Assembly: GCA_029248525.1 (NCBI GenBank)
Contig: JAQWJE010000014.1
Coordinates: forward strand, 62,001-126,000
DNA length: 64,000 nt
Direction: 5' to 3'
Source: Candidatus Binatia bacterium
GTDB taxonomy: Bacteria > Desulfobacterota > Binatia > UBA12015
In this document: positions 31,400 through 40,444 of the stretch, piece by piece
How the letters are laid out: each line of letters opens with the position of its first letter
How positions within the stretch are numbered: position 1 is the first letter of the stretch
The notes under the pieces: model-generated
Told to the model about the DNA's origin: nothing
Databases searched by the model: none
The model's input: the letters and a program-made list of their open reading frames with translations, nothing else
Position numbers and translations under genes: made by a program

Positions 31400-32533
31400 T
31401 TGAGAATGATGATGCGGATGTTGGCGCTTGTGACGGTTCTCCTTTTTTCCAGTAGCTGCGGTGACAGCGACGGTGGTGGTAATACCATCACCGTGAACCC
31501 GGGCGAGTCCCTGCAGGAAGCTGTCGATGCCGCGCCTGCAGGCAGTCGGATTCTGGTGAATCCGGGTACCTACGTAGCGTCGCACAACGGCCAGGCTGCG
31601 GTTCTGATCGAGAAATCCCTGCACCTGATCGCCAATGTGGTCGACGGCGAGACGGCGATTATCGTCCCCGGCCCCGGCAACACCGAAGGCATTCTGGTTC
31701 AGGGCACCGAAGACGCATTCGTCGAAGATGTCGTCATCCGCAATTTCAGCATTCAGGGTTTTGAGGAGAACGGAATCTGGACCCGTTACGTGGATGGATT
31801 CGAGATCACGGACAACGATGTTGGCGACAGCGACCATGTCGGAATTTACCCGACGCTCTCGGCTAACGGTCTCGTGCGTGACAATATCGCGTACGGCGGC
31901 ACCGACAGTGCACTCTGGGTGACAGGGGCCGAAGATATTCGCGTCATCAACAACACCGTGCATACCTCGCCCACGGGCCTCGAAGTCACTGTTTCGGAAC
32001 GCATCGAGATGGTCGAGAACGTCGCCTACAACAACGTCGTCGGGATCGGTCTCTACCACGATAACGACGCAGGCATTAACCCCGAGGACGGATTGGGGTA
32101 CCAGGGATTGACCGGTCTGGTCGCCCGCAACAACGTCTACAACAACAATCTGCAGAACCCGGCGACCGGCGGCGTCGTTGCCGACCTGCCCACCGGCCTC
32201 GGCATTCTGGTTCTTGGAAATGATGGGGCCGATATTCAGGACAATACCGTAACCGACAACGGGTTTGCCGGGCTGGTTCTGATCGACTGGTGTCTGGCCA
32301 CCGAGCGCGAAGATGACGACTGCAAACCCGACGACGTTCGGATCGTCGGAAATACGGTGACGGGCAACGGCACCAATCCGCCCGAGCACCCCTTCGCCGG
32401 GCTCGCCAGTGACGTCATCGTGCTCAGTGCCGGCGAGCGCAATTGCATGGCCGACAATACCTATGGGACGACGCTCACCCCGGCCGAGGTTGATGCGATC
32501 ACCGAACCAAGCTGCCCGCCGGTGGGTGGGTAA
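31400..32533 (+). CDS. Right-handed parallel beta-helix lipoprotein
   Basis: A 377-residue protein. A signal peptide ends in the lipobox FSSSC, with Asp at +3 of the lipidated Cys (CGDS), which hints at inner-membrane retention by the E. coli rule. Pectate-lyase-like repeats run through the protein (NPGTYVASHNGQAAVLIE, ENGIWTRYVDGFEITDND, IRVINNTVHTSPTGLEV, ADIQDNTVTDNGFAGLVL), giving a NosD/PbH1-type helix. Members bind or cleave polysaccharides or act as surface scaffolds. No catalytic residues were identified. It lies 78 bp after the PD40-TPR gene, possibly co-transcribed. Confidence 0.82.
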   Translation: MRMMMRMLALVTVLLFSSSCGDSDGGGNTITVNPGESLQEAVDAAPAGSRILVNPGTYVASHNGQAAVLIEKSLHLIANVVDGETAIIVPGPGNTEGILVQGTEDAFVEDVVIRNFSIQGFEENGIWTRYVDGFEITDNDVGDSDHVGIYPTLSANGLVRDNIAYGGTDSALWVTGAEDIRVINNTVHTSPTGLEVTVSERIEMVENVAYNNVVGIGLYHDNDAGINPEDGLGYQGLTGLVARNNVYNNNLQNPATGGVVADLPTGLGILVLGNDGADIQDNTVTDNGFAGLVLIDWCLATEREDDDCKPDDVRIVGNTVTGNGTNPPEHPFAGLASDVIVLSAGERNCMADNTYGTTLTPAEVDAITEPSCPPVGG

Positions 32534-32862
32534 CCAGCGCAAAACCAAGGCCCTGCGATTCAAGGAATTGCACCGCAGGCACCACTGAGGTCCGGGAACA
32601 AAGGCAAGCTGGTTCGATCGCGTTGGGCGAATGCGCAGCGCCGTCGTCGCGAGGCGACGGGGGAAGACTAGCAAGCGCCATGAGGCGGGGCTGAAAAAAC
32701 CGACTCCCCCGAGACCTCTCGCCGGTAAGTGGTGCGATCCGCGGTCGCGGCCTGGGCCAAGCCCGATCCGATGAGCCACGGTATAGGCGGGTCGACAACC
32801 CGAGTGGACCGGAGACGTGCGCCGGATTGTACACCCGAGTTGCTTCAGTCTAAGCTCGGCGG
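32534..32862. other. 329-bp gap without a supported gene
   Basis: The gap separates two lipoprotein genes on the same strand. A short hairpin CCGTCG/CGACGG lies at about 32641-32660, and AAAAAA follows near 32694. No RNA gene, repeat or convincing reading frame was found. A long antisense frame crosses it from the neighbouring genes but has no family features. Confidence 0.5.
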
Positions 32863-33987
32863 ATGGTCCGATTACCGCCTGCAGGGTTCGCCATATTGCT
32901 CACATTACTTGCCGCTTGCGGTGACTCAGGCCAGAGCCGCCCGCCTGTCTATGATTTCACACCGGCGGATGAGGTCATCGAGAACTTCCTCGAGGAAACG
33001 CCGAGGCTCGAGGGGGCCAATCTCATTATCGTGCATCGTGACCACGGTATCCTTCATCACAGTAGTTATGGCGGGTTCGATCGAGACCGGATCTCGCTGG
33101 TTGCGTCGTCTTCCAAAAGCGTGACGGCCGCGGTCCTGATGGCCCTCGAGGACCAGGGCCTCCTCGATACGAACGAACCCATTCAAGACTATTTGGGGTG
33201 GGAAGGCATCTACCCGGACGTATCCGTAGTCCAGCTCCTCTCCAACAGCTCCGGACTCGTCGGACTGGGTCCGAACGTCGCCTATGCCCCCTACCTGTGC
33301 CAATTCCTGTGGTGGCTGGATCTGGCTTCGTGCGGCGAACAGATCTTCACCTCACCCGAATCAGCACCTGATGTCCTGCCCCCGGACACCGTCTATCGCT
33401 ACGGTGGCGGCCAGTGGCAAGTTGCCGGCGCAGTGGCCGAAACTGTCAGCGGGCAAAGCTGGGCTGAGCTGTTCGAGGAAATTTTGATCGATCCCTGCGG
33501 GCTCGAAAATTCCGGCTACAACAATCACTATGTGCAGTTCTCCGGCGACGATTCGGTTGCTTACCCTCGTGATTTCCTGGCAAATCCGGACAACCTGTCG
33601 CCGACCGAAAATCCCAACATGGAAGGTGGGCTGTGGACGACCACTCGTGACTACGGGGAGTTGCTATTGATGCAATTACGTGGCGGGACCTGTGGCGAGA
33701 ATCGCGTCCTGTCGCAGGAGTCTGTCAACAAGATGCTCTCCAACAGAATCTACGATGCCTACGGAGGCAACACAGGCGGAAGTGGGGGCTACGGATTGGG
33801 CTGGTGGACCTGGCCCCAACCCAGCGACGTCCGCTCGGACCCGGGTGCCTATGGATCCTATCCATGGATCGATCGAGAAAGGGGCTACGCGGCATTTTTG
33901 ATTATCGAGGATCGTGCCAACACGGGCGCTCAGATCGCAGAAGGCCTGATCCCGGCAGTACAGTTCGCCATCGAAAACCCGGAGTAA
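32863..33987 (+). CDS. Beta-lactamase-fold serine hydrolase, lipoprotein
   Basis: A 374-residue protein. The signal peptide has lipobox LAAC (Cys19). The serine-hydrolase/class C beta-lactamase fold is indicated by the SxxK motif in VASSSKSVTAAVLM, the NSSGL motif in VVQLLSNSSGLVG, a Tyr in YRYGGGQWQVAG, and GYGLGWW near the C-terminus. Such enzymes are esterases or D,D-peptidases, and the substrate is unknown. The cysteines in YLCQFLWWLDLASCGEQIF could form a disulfide. It acts in the envelope. Confidence 0.88.
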   Translation: MVRLPPAGFAILLTLLAACGDSGQSRPPVYDFTPADEVIENFLEETPRLEGANLIIVHRDHGILHHSSYGGFDRDRISLVASSSKSVTAAVLMALEDQGLLDTNEPIQDYLGWEGIYPDVSVVQLLSNSSGLVGLGPNVAYAPYLCQFLWWLDLASCGEQIFTSPESAPDVLPPDTVYRYGGGQWQVAGAVAETVSGQSWAELFEEILIDPCGLENSGYNNHYVQFSGDDSVAYPRDFLANPDNLSPTENPNMEGGLWTTTRDYGELLLMQLRGGTCGENRVLSQESVNKMLSNRIYDAYGGNTGGSGGYGLGWWTWPQPSDVRSDPGAYGSYPWIDRERGYAAFLIIEDRANTGAQIAEGLIPAVQFAIENPE

Positions 33988-34138
33988 AGCGGGTAGCGCA
34001 CGCAATCCCCGTCAATACCGGCAACCTGCCATAAACCGATCAGCTTTCGGAGACTAAAACTGGCTCAGCTTCCAAGGTACGCCGAAAACATGGCTTGCCG
34101 GCACTTGCGATGCTGGCCGACTCCGCGATGATTGAAAG

Positions 34139-35005
34139 GTGCCCGAGGGACCTGAAACCAGACGTGCAGCCGACAGATTGGCGCGGGTCCTTGTTACAGA
34201 TCAAACCGTGGAGCTCAACTTCCCTCACCCGAATCTAACGCCGTGGCGCGACGAGCTGGCCCAGAGCCGGATCCTCGAGGTGACCAGCCGGGGCAAAGCC
34301 CTCCTGATTCGCTTCGAGAACGGGCTGACTTTTTACAGCCACAGCCAGCTATACGGCCGTTGGACCGTGCAGCGCCGCGACAGGGTATTCAAAACCGGGC
34401 GAAGCCTCCGAGCCGAGTTCCTGACCCCCACCCACACGGCACGTCTCTGGTCGGCTACCGAAGTTCGTGTCCTCTCCCCGGGAGAGGAAGCTACCGACCC
34501 TTTCCTCAGCAAATTGGGCCCCGACGTTCTCGATACGTCCAGCACGCCCCGGCGCTTACTCGCGCAGCTCGATAAACACGCCCGAAAGTCAGGCGCGCAT
34601 ATGATGCTGGATCAAAGTGTTTTCGCGGGATTGGGTAACTACCTGCGTTCCGAGATCCTGTTTGAAGCCGGCGTGTATCCAGACGACCGACCCATCGACC
34701 TCGAGCCCGAACAAAGACTAAAATGGGCGCAGGCGATCCGCCGTGTCACTCGCCGGGCCTACCGAGAGGCAGGCGTCACCGTGCCAGCCGCAGTCGCGAA
34801 GCAAGGGAAATCAGCTGGCGAACCCCGGCGCACCTGGAGGCATTGGGTATTTTGCCGCAACGACAAAGCTTGCCGGGTATGCAACACAACGATCGAGAGG
34901 CGGCGTTATGGGGGCCGGCGCCTCGACTTCTGTCCGACCTGCCAACCCGCCCGGCGATTAGCCGACAAAAAAACCAAATCCGGAAAACCGCGGAGGGCGA
35001 ATTGA
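34139..35005 (+). CDS. nei: Endonuclease VIII (Nei) DNA glycosylase
   Basis: A 288-residue product starting at GTG 34139 and giving the essential N-terminal MPEGPE, with Pro2 the Schiff-base nucleophile and Glu3. The block TRGKALLIRF-like SRGKALLIRFENGLTFYSHS resembles E. coli Nei closely, as do QLYGRW and the H2TH region LDQSVFAGLGNYLRSEILF. A C-terminal zinc finger with CRVC and CPTC is complete. It excises oxidised pyrimidines and nicks the abasic site. Its TGA overlaps the TTG start of the photolyase gene, so the two repair genes are coupled. Confidence 0.93.
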   Translation: MPEGPETRRAADRLARVLVTDQTVELNFPHPNLTPWRDELAQSRILEVTSRGKALLIRFENGLTFYSHSQLYGRWTVQRRDRVFKTGRSLRAEFLTPTHTARLWSATEVRVLSPGEEATDPFLSKLGPDVLDTSSTPRRLLAQLDKHARKSGAHMMLDQSVFAGLGNYLRSEILFEAGVYPDDRPIDLEPEQRLKWAQAIRRVTRRAYREAGVTVPAAVAKQGKSAGEPRRTWRHWVFCRNDKACRVCNTTIERRRYGGRRLDFCPTCQPARRLADKKTKSGKPRRAN

Positions 35006-36534
35006 GAACACTCGCCCTGATCCTCGGTGATCAGCTCGACCCTCGCTACCTTGAGGCACTCGAATTGAAGCGAGACCGAGACTGTCTCCTCATGGTCGAA
35101 AGCCGACCTTCCTCGGAGCAACCTGCGAGCCATATCCAACGGTCCGCCCTATTCCTCTCGGCCATGCGTCATTATGCTCGCGACCGCATCAAGGAGGGCT
35201 GGAGCGTGATCTACCGCGACCTGAGGCATCCGGCGGCCCACGGTTCGATCACAGCCGCCATTCCGGATGCAATATCCGAAAGCGGAGCCAACGCTGTCGC
35301 CAGTATCCAGCCGGGATCCTGGGCGACCTTGCGTTCCCTCGAGGCAGCGTGCGGCAAGGCTGGCATACCCCTCCGAATCGAGGATGACTCCCATTTCCTC
35401 TCTACCCCCGAAGAGTTCGAGAGCTGGGCCGAGGGAAGAAAAACTTTGGTCATGGAGTATTTCTATCGAGAGCAACGCCGGCGGCATGACGTCCTTGTCG
35501 ATGAAAACGGAAAACCCGAAGGAGGGAGCTGGAATTTCGACAAGGAAAATCGCAAAAATTTTCGCTCGGCCCCCGAGGTTGCTCCGCGCCTGCGTTTTCG
35601 ACCCGACAAGATCACCAAGGAGGTCCTCGGCGACCTGGGCGAGTTGTTGCCCGAGCTGCCGGGCTCTGCAGCAAACTTCTGCTGGCCGGTCACGAGGCGT
35701 CAGTCACTGCGCCTTCTGGACGATTTTGTGAACCATCACCTGGCTTCTTTTGGCGATTATCAGGACGCCATGTGGAGCGGTGAGGATACCCTGCACCACT
35801 CGCTGCTTGCCGCGGCCCTCAATCTCAAATTGCTCGACCCGCGTGAGGTGATCGCCGCCGCCATCGAGGCCTGGAAGATCGGTTCAGCACCCCTGAATGC
35901 GGTTGAGGGATTCGTGCGACAAATACTCGGATGGCGCGAATTCATTCGTGGAATCTACTTTTTTGCCGGCGAGGATTACTCCCAACTGAATGCAATGCAG
36001 GAGACCGGAGCGCTGCCTGAATTTTACTGGGACGCGAATACGGATATGGCTTGCCTTGCCGATGCGCTGCGTAGCGTTCACGACAATGCCTACGGCCACC
36101 ACATCGAACGGCTGATGGTCACAGGCAATTTTGCGATGATGGCCGGGGTCGAGCCGCAACAAGTTCTCGACTGGTATCTCGGCATGTACGCCGATGCTGT
36201 GGAGTGGGTCACCACGCCCAACACCATCGGTATGGCCCTTCATGCAGACGGAGGACTGGTCGGCAGCAAGCCCTACGCGGCCAGTGGCCGCTATATCCAC
36301 CGAATGAGCAATCATTGCAGCGGTTGCCGTTACGACCCCAAGGCACGTCAGGGCGAGGACGCCTGCCCATTCACCGTGTTCTTTTGGGACTTTCTCGCCA
36401 GACATGAAGGCAACTTCCGCAAAAACCCCCGCATGTCGATGATGCTTCGGAACCTCGACCGGATCGAACCGGCAGAAATCGAGGGAATACGTACCCAGGC
36501 CCGCACGCTGAGAACACGCTTCGGGGTCGCATAG
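35002..36534 (+). CDS. Iron-sulfur cryptochrome/photolyase (FeS-BCP, PhrB-type)
   Basis: The product is 510 residues from TTG 35002, which follows GGAGG and overlaps the nei stop (ATTGA). It is the CryPro/FeS-BCP class: the N-terminus LALILGDQLDPRYL is typical, and four cysteines match the 4Fe-4S ligands, one in DMACLADALR and three in SNHCSGCRYD and EDACPF. The FAD region includes HIERLMVTGNFAMMAGV, WVTTPNTIGMALHADGG and KPYAASGRYIHRM. Characterised members repair (6-4) photoproducts and carry a lumazine antenna. A longer frame to 34723 overlaps nei and is not homologous. Confidence 0.93.
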   Translation: MRTLALILGDQLDPRYLEALELKRDRDCLLMVESRPSSEQPASHIQRSALFLSAMRHYARDRIKEGWSVIYRDLRHPAAHGSITAAIPDAISESGANAVASIQPGSWATLRSLEAACGKAGIPLRIEDDSHFLSTPEEFESWAEGRKTLVMEYFYREQRRRHDVLVDENGKPEGGSWNFDKENRKNFRSAPEVAPRLRFRPDKITKEVLGDLGELLPELPGSAANFCWPVTRRQSLRLLDDFVNHHLASFGDYQDAMWSGEDTLHHSLLAAALNLKLLDPREVIAAAIEAWKIGSAPLNAVEGFVRQILGWREFIRGIYFFAGEDYSQLNAMQETGALPEFYWDANTDMACLADALRSVHDNAYGHHIERLMVTGNFAMMAGVEPQQVLDWYLGMYADAVEWVTTPNTIGMALHADGGLVGSKPYAASGRYIHRMSNHCSGCRYDPKARQGEDACPFTVFFWDFLARHEGNFRKNPRMSMMLRNLDRIEPAEIEGIRTQARTLRTRFGVA

Positions 36535-36622
36535 CTGGCCGTTTTGGTGCTCCGAACCAGCTGTACTCCCCAGAGCCCCAAGCGAACTCCTTGTTACTTG
36601 AGAGCACCCGATAGATTTTTTT

Positions 36623-36671
36623 TCCCTGCTTTTTCAATTGGTTATGTGATTCCCTGCTGATTTAATCGGTT
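36623..36671 (+). repeat. Two imperfect 21-bp direct repeats upstream of the fasciclin gene
   Basis: CCCTGCTTTTTCAATTGGTTA at 36623-36643 is repeated at 36651-36671 with 17 of 21 positions identical and a 28-bp period. The stretch is unusually AT-rich for this sequence. It lies 96-144 bp upstream of the fasciclin gene, a position suited to tandem regulator sites. Confidence 0.5.
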
Positions 36672-36725
36672 AAGCGGGCACTTCGCGCTTGACGAATGCC
36701 TCGGGAGCACTAGGGTTGTCCGTGA

Positions 36726-36743
36726 ACGTTTTGGACGTTTTGG
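36726..36743 (+). promoter_or_regulatory. Tandem 9-bp repeat near the fasciclin start
   Basis: ACGTTTTGG is repeated twice without a gap, 23 bp before the fasciclin ATG. It could be part of the promoter or an operator. A GAGGGAG ribosome binding site follows at about 36753-36759. Confidence 0.3.
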
Positions 36744-36766
36744 GGACTAACTAGAGGGAGAATGAA

Positions 36767-37660
36767 ATGATAAAGTTTTGGAAACACTCGTTGTTGGCGG
36801 TGGCTTTGGTCGTCGGTACTGTCGCTTGCGGAGACTCGACAAAGCCGGCGCCCGAGCCGAATATCGTCGAGGTCGCACGCGCAGCAGGCGACTTTACAGT
36901 TCTGGTCGGCGCCCTCGAGGCAACTGGTCTGGACGAGACTCTCTCCGGAGACGGCCCCTTCACCGTATTCGCGCCTACAGATAATGCGTTTGCACTTCTT
37001 CCCGAAGGCTTGGTTGGCTCCCTGTCCACATCGGAACTGTCCGGCCTTCTAGCCTACCACGTCGTGGCAGGTGCGGTTGATGCCGCGACCGTTGTGACGC
37101 TGACGGAAGCAACCTCCGTGGAAGGTAGCCCGATCTTTATTCAGGTAGAAAATGGTACCGTCGTTCTCGATGGCCGAGTTCAAGTGATCGTCACGGATAT
37201 TCAAGCCTCCAACGGAATCATTCATGTCGTCGATGCCGTCATGGTGCCCGGGAATGCATTTCCCAGCACGATCGTTGGCACCCTGGCTGCCTCGCCTCGT
37301 TTCGCGGCCCTCGTGGACGCAGTAGTGGTGGGAGAACTCGCCGAAGCGCTGAGCAGCGACAATGGCGGGCTCGGATTCACCCTGTTCGCACCTACGAATG
37401 ATGCTTTCGAGGCATTGGGACCCGTCGACCTCACGCTTGAGCAGCTTCAGGCAGTTCTACTCTATCATGCAGCAAGCGGAGAGGTTCCGGCGGAAGTCAT
37501 CGTCACCCTCTCGTCGGTCGAGACCCTCGAAGGTAGCGACGTGAGCATTGAAGTCGAAGGCAATGCTGTGATCCTGAACGGTTCCGCCCGAGTCGAGTGG
37601 GTCAATCTTCAGACCACCAACGGCATCGTCCACGTGATCAGTGAAGTCCTGATTCCGTAA
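36767..37660 (+). CDS. Two-domain fasciclin (FAS1) lipoprotein
   Basis: A 297-residue protein. The signal peptide has lipobox TVAC followed by GDS. Two FAS1 domains follow at about residues 32-160 and 163-297. Each has the H1 motif (DGPFTVFAPTDNAFALLP and LGFTLFAPTNDAFEALG), the central YH (LLAYHVV, LLYHAAS) and the H2 motif (NGIIHVVDAVMVP, NGIVHVISEVLIP). FAS1 domains mediate adhesion to matrix or other cells. Upstream tandem repeats and a separate terminator suggest independent regulation. Confidence 0.93.
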   Translation: MIKFWKHSLLAVALVVGTVACGDSTKPAPEPNIVEVARAAGDFTVLVGALEATGLDETLSGDGPFTVFAPTDNAFALLPEGLVGSLSTSELSGLLAYHVVAGAVDAATVVTLTEATSVEGSPIFIQVENGTVVLDGRVQVIVTDIQASNGIIHVVDAVMVPGNAFPSTIVGTLAASPRFAALVDAVVVGELAEALSSDNGGLGFTLFAPTNDAFEALGPVDLTLEQLQAVLLYHAASGEVPAEVIVTLSSVETLEGSDVSIEVEGNAVILNGSARVEWVNLQTTNGIVHVISEVLIP

Positions 37661-37681
37661 ACACCTCGGCCTTGCCCCGCG

Positions 37682-37718
37682 GATGCCCGGATCGACGCCT
37701 GCGTCGAGTCCGGGCATC
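37682..37718 (+). terminator. Terminator hairpin after the fasciclin gene
   Basis: A 10-bp perfect outer stem GATGCCCGGA/TCCGGGCATC (37682-37691 and 37709-37718) encloses a smaller CGAC/GTCG stem. It lies 22 bp after the fasciclin stop. There is no T-tract, so termination may be weak or bidirectional, but the stem is strong. Confidence 0.55.
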
Positions 37719-37847
37719 TCGTGGCCGGCGATTTCCGCAGACTCAAGCTAACCTCACCTGCCGAGGTCCCGATCAGTCGAGACGATGGCGGATCCAATAC
37801 CCGGACTGTCGATTCCGTAATCCGGCAAACAACTCCGCCAGGACGAT

Positions 37848-38156
37848 ATGCTGCGGCGAAGACTCCCCGGCGGAACCGATTGCGCCACGGAATCGCGCGC
37901 CGCATCCAAGATCACTCGAGCAGCGGTCAAGCTCGAGGCCAAGATCCAAAGCAGGTGCAAAGACGCGGACGTTTCGGCCGCGTCCTTTGCTGCCGCCTGC
38001 GCCACTGCCGCGACCGTCGAGCAGCTGGTTGCGTGCACTCGCGAGGCTCACAGCAATGCCGTGATCGCGATGCTCCCGGACGTCGGCGATTTAAACCTCG
38101 TGGGCCAGAACGATGCCCAAAAGTGCCGCAAGACCGCCCGGGTCCGCTGGAATTGA
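37848..38156 (+). pseudogene. Fragment of a cysteine-containing repeat protein
   Basis: A 102-codon frame whose middle (AVKLEAKIQSRCKDADV, then CATAATVEQLVACTREAHSN) has the spacing of a Cys-containing helical repeat seen in large secreted proteins of uncultured deltaproteobacteria-like genomes. A second repeat seems to start at AQKCRK and then stops. There is no signal peptide and no ribosome binding site of note. The rest of the 37661-38362 gap shows nothing else. It is probably a decayed remnant of a longer gene; the family match is from memory of the pattern only. Confidence 0.35.
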
Positions 38157-38362
38157 GGCCGGGCGCCCGGCAAACGGAAGTGCTAACTGTCTACCAGTGC
38201 CGCCCACGAACAGACTTACGGGCAGGATCGGAAACGGAGAAAGGTCGTGAGCGAATCTGACAACGAGAGGACGTTCTCCTCTTTTGTGCACGGATACACG
38301 AAGCTCCCGGTGCGCGTGAAGCGACGCCGAGGCATCACCAACGGACCGACCTGATTTACGCT

Positions 38363-39400
38363 ATGACCACGCTGACCCTGACTCGCCCGGACGATTGGCA
38401 CCTTCATTTTCGGGATGGCGATGCGCTCGCCGCGTTGGTGCCGGCGACGGCGCGCTGGGCCACTCGCGCGATCGTGATGCCGAACCTGAGCCCGCCGGTC
38501 ACGACCACGCAACAGGCAATCGCGTACCGCGAGCGCATTCTCGGCCACCGCCCGGCGGGCAGCGGGTTCGAGCCCCTCATGATCCTGTACTTGACCGATA
38601 CGACTCACCCCGAGGAGATCGACGCGGCGAAGGCCAGTGGTGTCGTGTTCGGAGTGAAGCTCTACCCGGCGGGCGCGACCACGAACTCCGATTCGGGAGT
38701 GACCGACCTGCGCCGATGCGACGACGTTCTTGCGCGCATGGCCGAGGTTGGCCTGCCGTTGCTCGTCCATGGAGAGGTCACGCGGAGCGATGTCGACATC
38801 TTTGATCGCGAGCAAGTCTTCCTGGAGGAGACGCTCGGGCCGCTCGTGGAGCGGTTTCCGAACCTGCGCATTGTCCTCGAGCATATCACGACGAAGGAGG
38901 CTGCCGCGTTCGTGCGGAGTGCGCCGGCGCGCGTGGGTGCGACCATCACGCCCCAGCATCTTCTGGTCAACCGCAACGCGATGCTGGTGGGAGGCATCCG
39001 TCCGCACTATTATTGCCTGCCGATCCTGAAGCGGGAGGAGGACCGCGTGGCGCTCGTCGAGGCGGCCACCAGCGGATCCCCGAAGTTCTTTCTCGGGACC
39101 GATAGCGCGCCCCACGCCCGGCTGACCAAGGAGACGGATTGCGGCTGCGCCGGCTGTTACTCGGCACCCTACGCTCTGGAACTCTACGCTCAGGCCTTCG
39201 ATGATGCGGGGGCCCTCGACAAGCTCGAAGGTTTTGCGAGTCACCACGGCGCGGACTTCTACGGGTTGCCGCGGAATGAAGACGAGGTGCGCCTGGTCCG
39301 TCGTGAGCAGCGGATCGAAGAAGCTTTTGAGATGGGTGACGAGGTGGTCGTACCGCTATGGGCTGGGCAGGTGCTTCGCTTCTCGCTTGAGGTGGACTGA
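38363..39400 (+). CDS. pyrC: Dihydroorotase, class II (PyrC)
   Basis: A 345-residue product of the length of E. coli PyrC. The metal ligands are HLHF near residues 13-16 ([11 protein letters not shown]), the carboxylated lysine in [17 protein letters not shown], the histidines in LVHGEVT and LEHITTKEA, and the catalytic Asp in [10 protein letters not shown]. It closes carbamoyl aspartate to dihydroorotate in pyrimidine synthesis. Codon use is visibly richer in G/C and GCG/CGC than its neighbours (line 38881-38940 is 43 of 60 G+C). With a gene remnant on one side and a repeat on the other, this suggests transfer. It has no pyrimidine neighbours. Confidence 0.94.
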   Translation: MTTLTLTRPDDWHLHFRDGDALAALVPATARWATRAIVMPNLSPPVTTTQQAIAYRERILGHRPAGSGFEPLMILYLTDTTHPEEIDAAKASGVVFGVKLYPAGATTNSDSGVTDLRRCDDVLARMAEVGLPLLVHGEVTRSDVDIFDREQVFLEETLGPLVERFPNLRIVLEHITTKEAAAFVRSAPARVGATITPQHLLVNRNAMLVGGIRPHYYCLPILKREEDRVALVEAATSGSPKFFLGTDSAPHARLTKETDCGCAGCYSAPYALELYAQAFDDAGALDKLEGFASHHGADFYGLPRNEDEVRLVRREQRIEEAFEMGDEVVVPLWAGQVLRFSLEVD

Positions 39401-39618
39401 CCACCCGGGTGTCGGGCTCGGGTCGTAAGGGACAGCGAAGTCATCGACGCCTGCAAAAATTGCGGTGGCGCGAGACACACCACTCCATCGGCGACCGGCA
39501 ATACCGGGAAGGCCTTTTTCGCAAACACCGAACGTCTGCACTCCATTCCGCAATCATGGGTCATTTCGGCTCCCGAGGCGAATATTCCGGGGACTCGAAA
39601 GACCACGGGCGCCGAAAT

Positions 39619-39646
39619 TTGTATTCTGCCGGCCGTTGCGCAAAGA
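39619..39646 (+). repeat. Copy 1 of a duplicated 28-bp sequence
   Basis: Twenty-six of 28 bases are identical with 40408-40435 (core ATTCTGCCGGCC and TTGCGCAAAGA). In both copies ATGGCTGAG starts exactly 37 bp after the repeat begins. Here that ATG (39656) opens only six codons (MAEREV) before a stop. The element therefore looks like a duplicated promoter/leader with start codon. Confidence 0.7.
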
Positions 39647-39677
39647 CGACAGGAAATGGCTGAGCGCGAGGTGTAAC

Positions 39678-40376
39678 ATGAGGGAGACGAAGCAGCCTGT
39701 TGGTGCCACAATCGAATGGAAGCCGGTAGAATCACCCGGCCGCCATCCGATTCCGGGACGGTATGTCACTTTGGAGCCAATCGAAGCAGGGCAGCACGAA
39801 GCGAGCTTATGGAAAGCCAAAGGAGAGGATTCTACTCTCTGGACTTACCTGTCGGACGACCCCTGCGGCAGCTTCGAGGAATTTCAGCGCTGGCTGGCAA
39901 GATCCGGTCGACCCGATGACCCACTCTGCTTCGCGATCGTCGACAATGCCGATGGAGAGGCGAAAGGTATGGCCAGCTATATGCGTATCCAGCCCGCCCA
40001 CGGAGTCATTGAAATCGGATCGATCTGGTTCGGGCCCGGAATCCAGCGTCGGCGCGAATCGACCGAGGCGATCTATCTTCTTGCCCGCCAGGTTTTCGAA
40101 GAACTGGGCTACCGCCGGCTGGAGTGGAAATGCGATTCATTGAACGCGGCTTCGCGCCGCGCCGCCAAGCGTTTCGGCTTCAGCTATGAAGGGCTCTTCC
40201 GGCAGGCCATCGTATACAAGAATCGCAACCGCGATACCGCCTGGTATGGAATGATCGATACCGAATGGCCTGAAACCCGCGGCGCTTTCGACCGCTGGCT
40301 CGATCCTGACAATTTCACTCCAGAGGGAGACCAGAAATCACCGCTCACGGCCCGACGAGATTTTGGCCCTAATTAG
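39678..40376 (+). CDS. GNAT N-acetyltransferase (RimJ/RimL type)
   Basis: The product is 232 residues from ATG 39678; the upstream extension to 39465 includes the repeat and has no homology. The GNAT fold is seen in RYVTLEPIEAGQHEASLW, the acetyl-CoA loop GPGIQRRRESTEAIYLL, and the end RLEWKCDSLNAASRRAAKRF followed by GFSYEGLFRQ. RimJ/RimL-type enzymes acetylate protein N-termini, small amines or toxins, and the substrate is unknown. It lies between two copies of a 28-bp repeat, with DUF3556 following. Confidence 0.9.
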   Translation: MRETKQPVGATIEWKPVESPGRHPIPGRYVTLEPIEAGQHEASLWKAKGEDSTLWTYLSDDPCGSFEEFQRWLARSGRPDDPLCFAIVDNADGEAKGMASYMRIQPAHGVIEIGSIWFGPGIQRRRESTEAIYLLARQVFEELGYRRLEWKCDSLNAASRRAAKRFGFSYEGLFRQAIVYKNRNRDTAWYGMIDTEWPETRGAFDRWLDPDNFTPEGDQKSPLTARRDFGPN

Positions 40377-40407
40377 GGTCGACGCTCCGGCATGCGGTGG
40401 TCCGATG

Positions 40408-40435
40408 TTGAATTCTGCCGGCCATTGCGCAAAGA
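40408..40435 (+). repeat. Copy 2 of the duplicated 28-bp sequence
   Basis: This copy directly precedes the DUF3556 gene, whose ATG at 40445 is the conserved ATGGCTGAG found 37 bp after the start of the repeat. See copy 1 at 39619-39646. Confidence 0.7.
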
Positions 40436-40444
40436 GGGAACCAC

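Noticed and set aside
32600-32640. tRNA T-arm-like GGTTCGATC near 32610
   Set aside because: No acceptor stem, anticodon arm or CCA could be folded around it.
30923-32779. 618-codon open frame antisense to the PD40-TPR and beta-helix genes
   Set aside because: It spans two real genes and a gap, without a start signal or recognisable domain.
36605-36630. Run of eight T after the photolyase gene as an intrinsic terminator
   Set aside because: No convincing GC-rich stem directly precedes the T-run.
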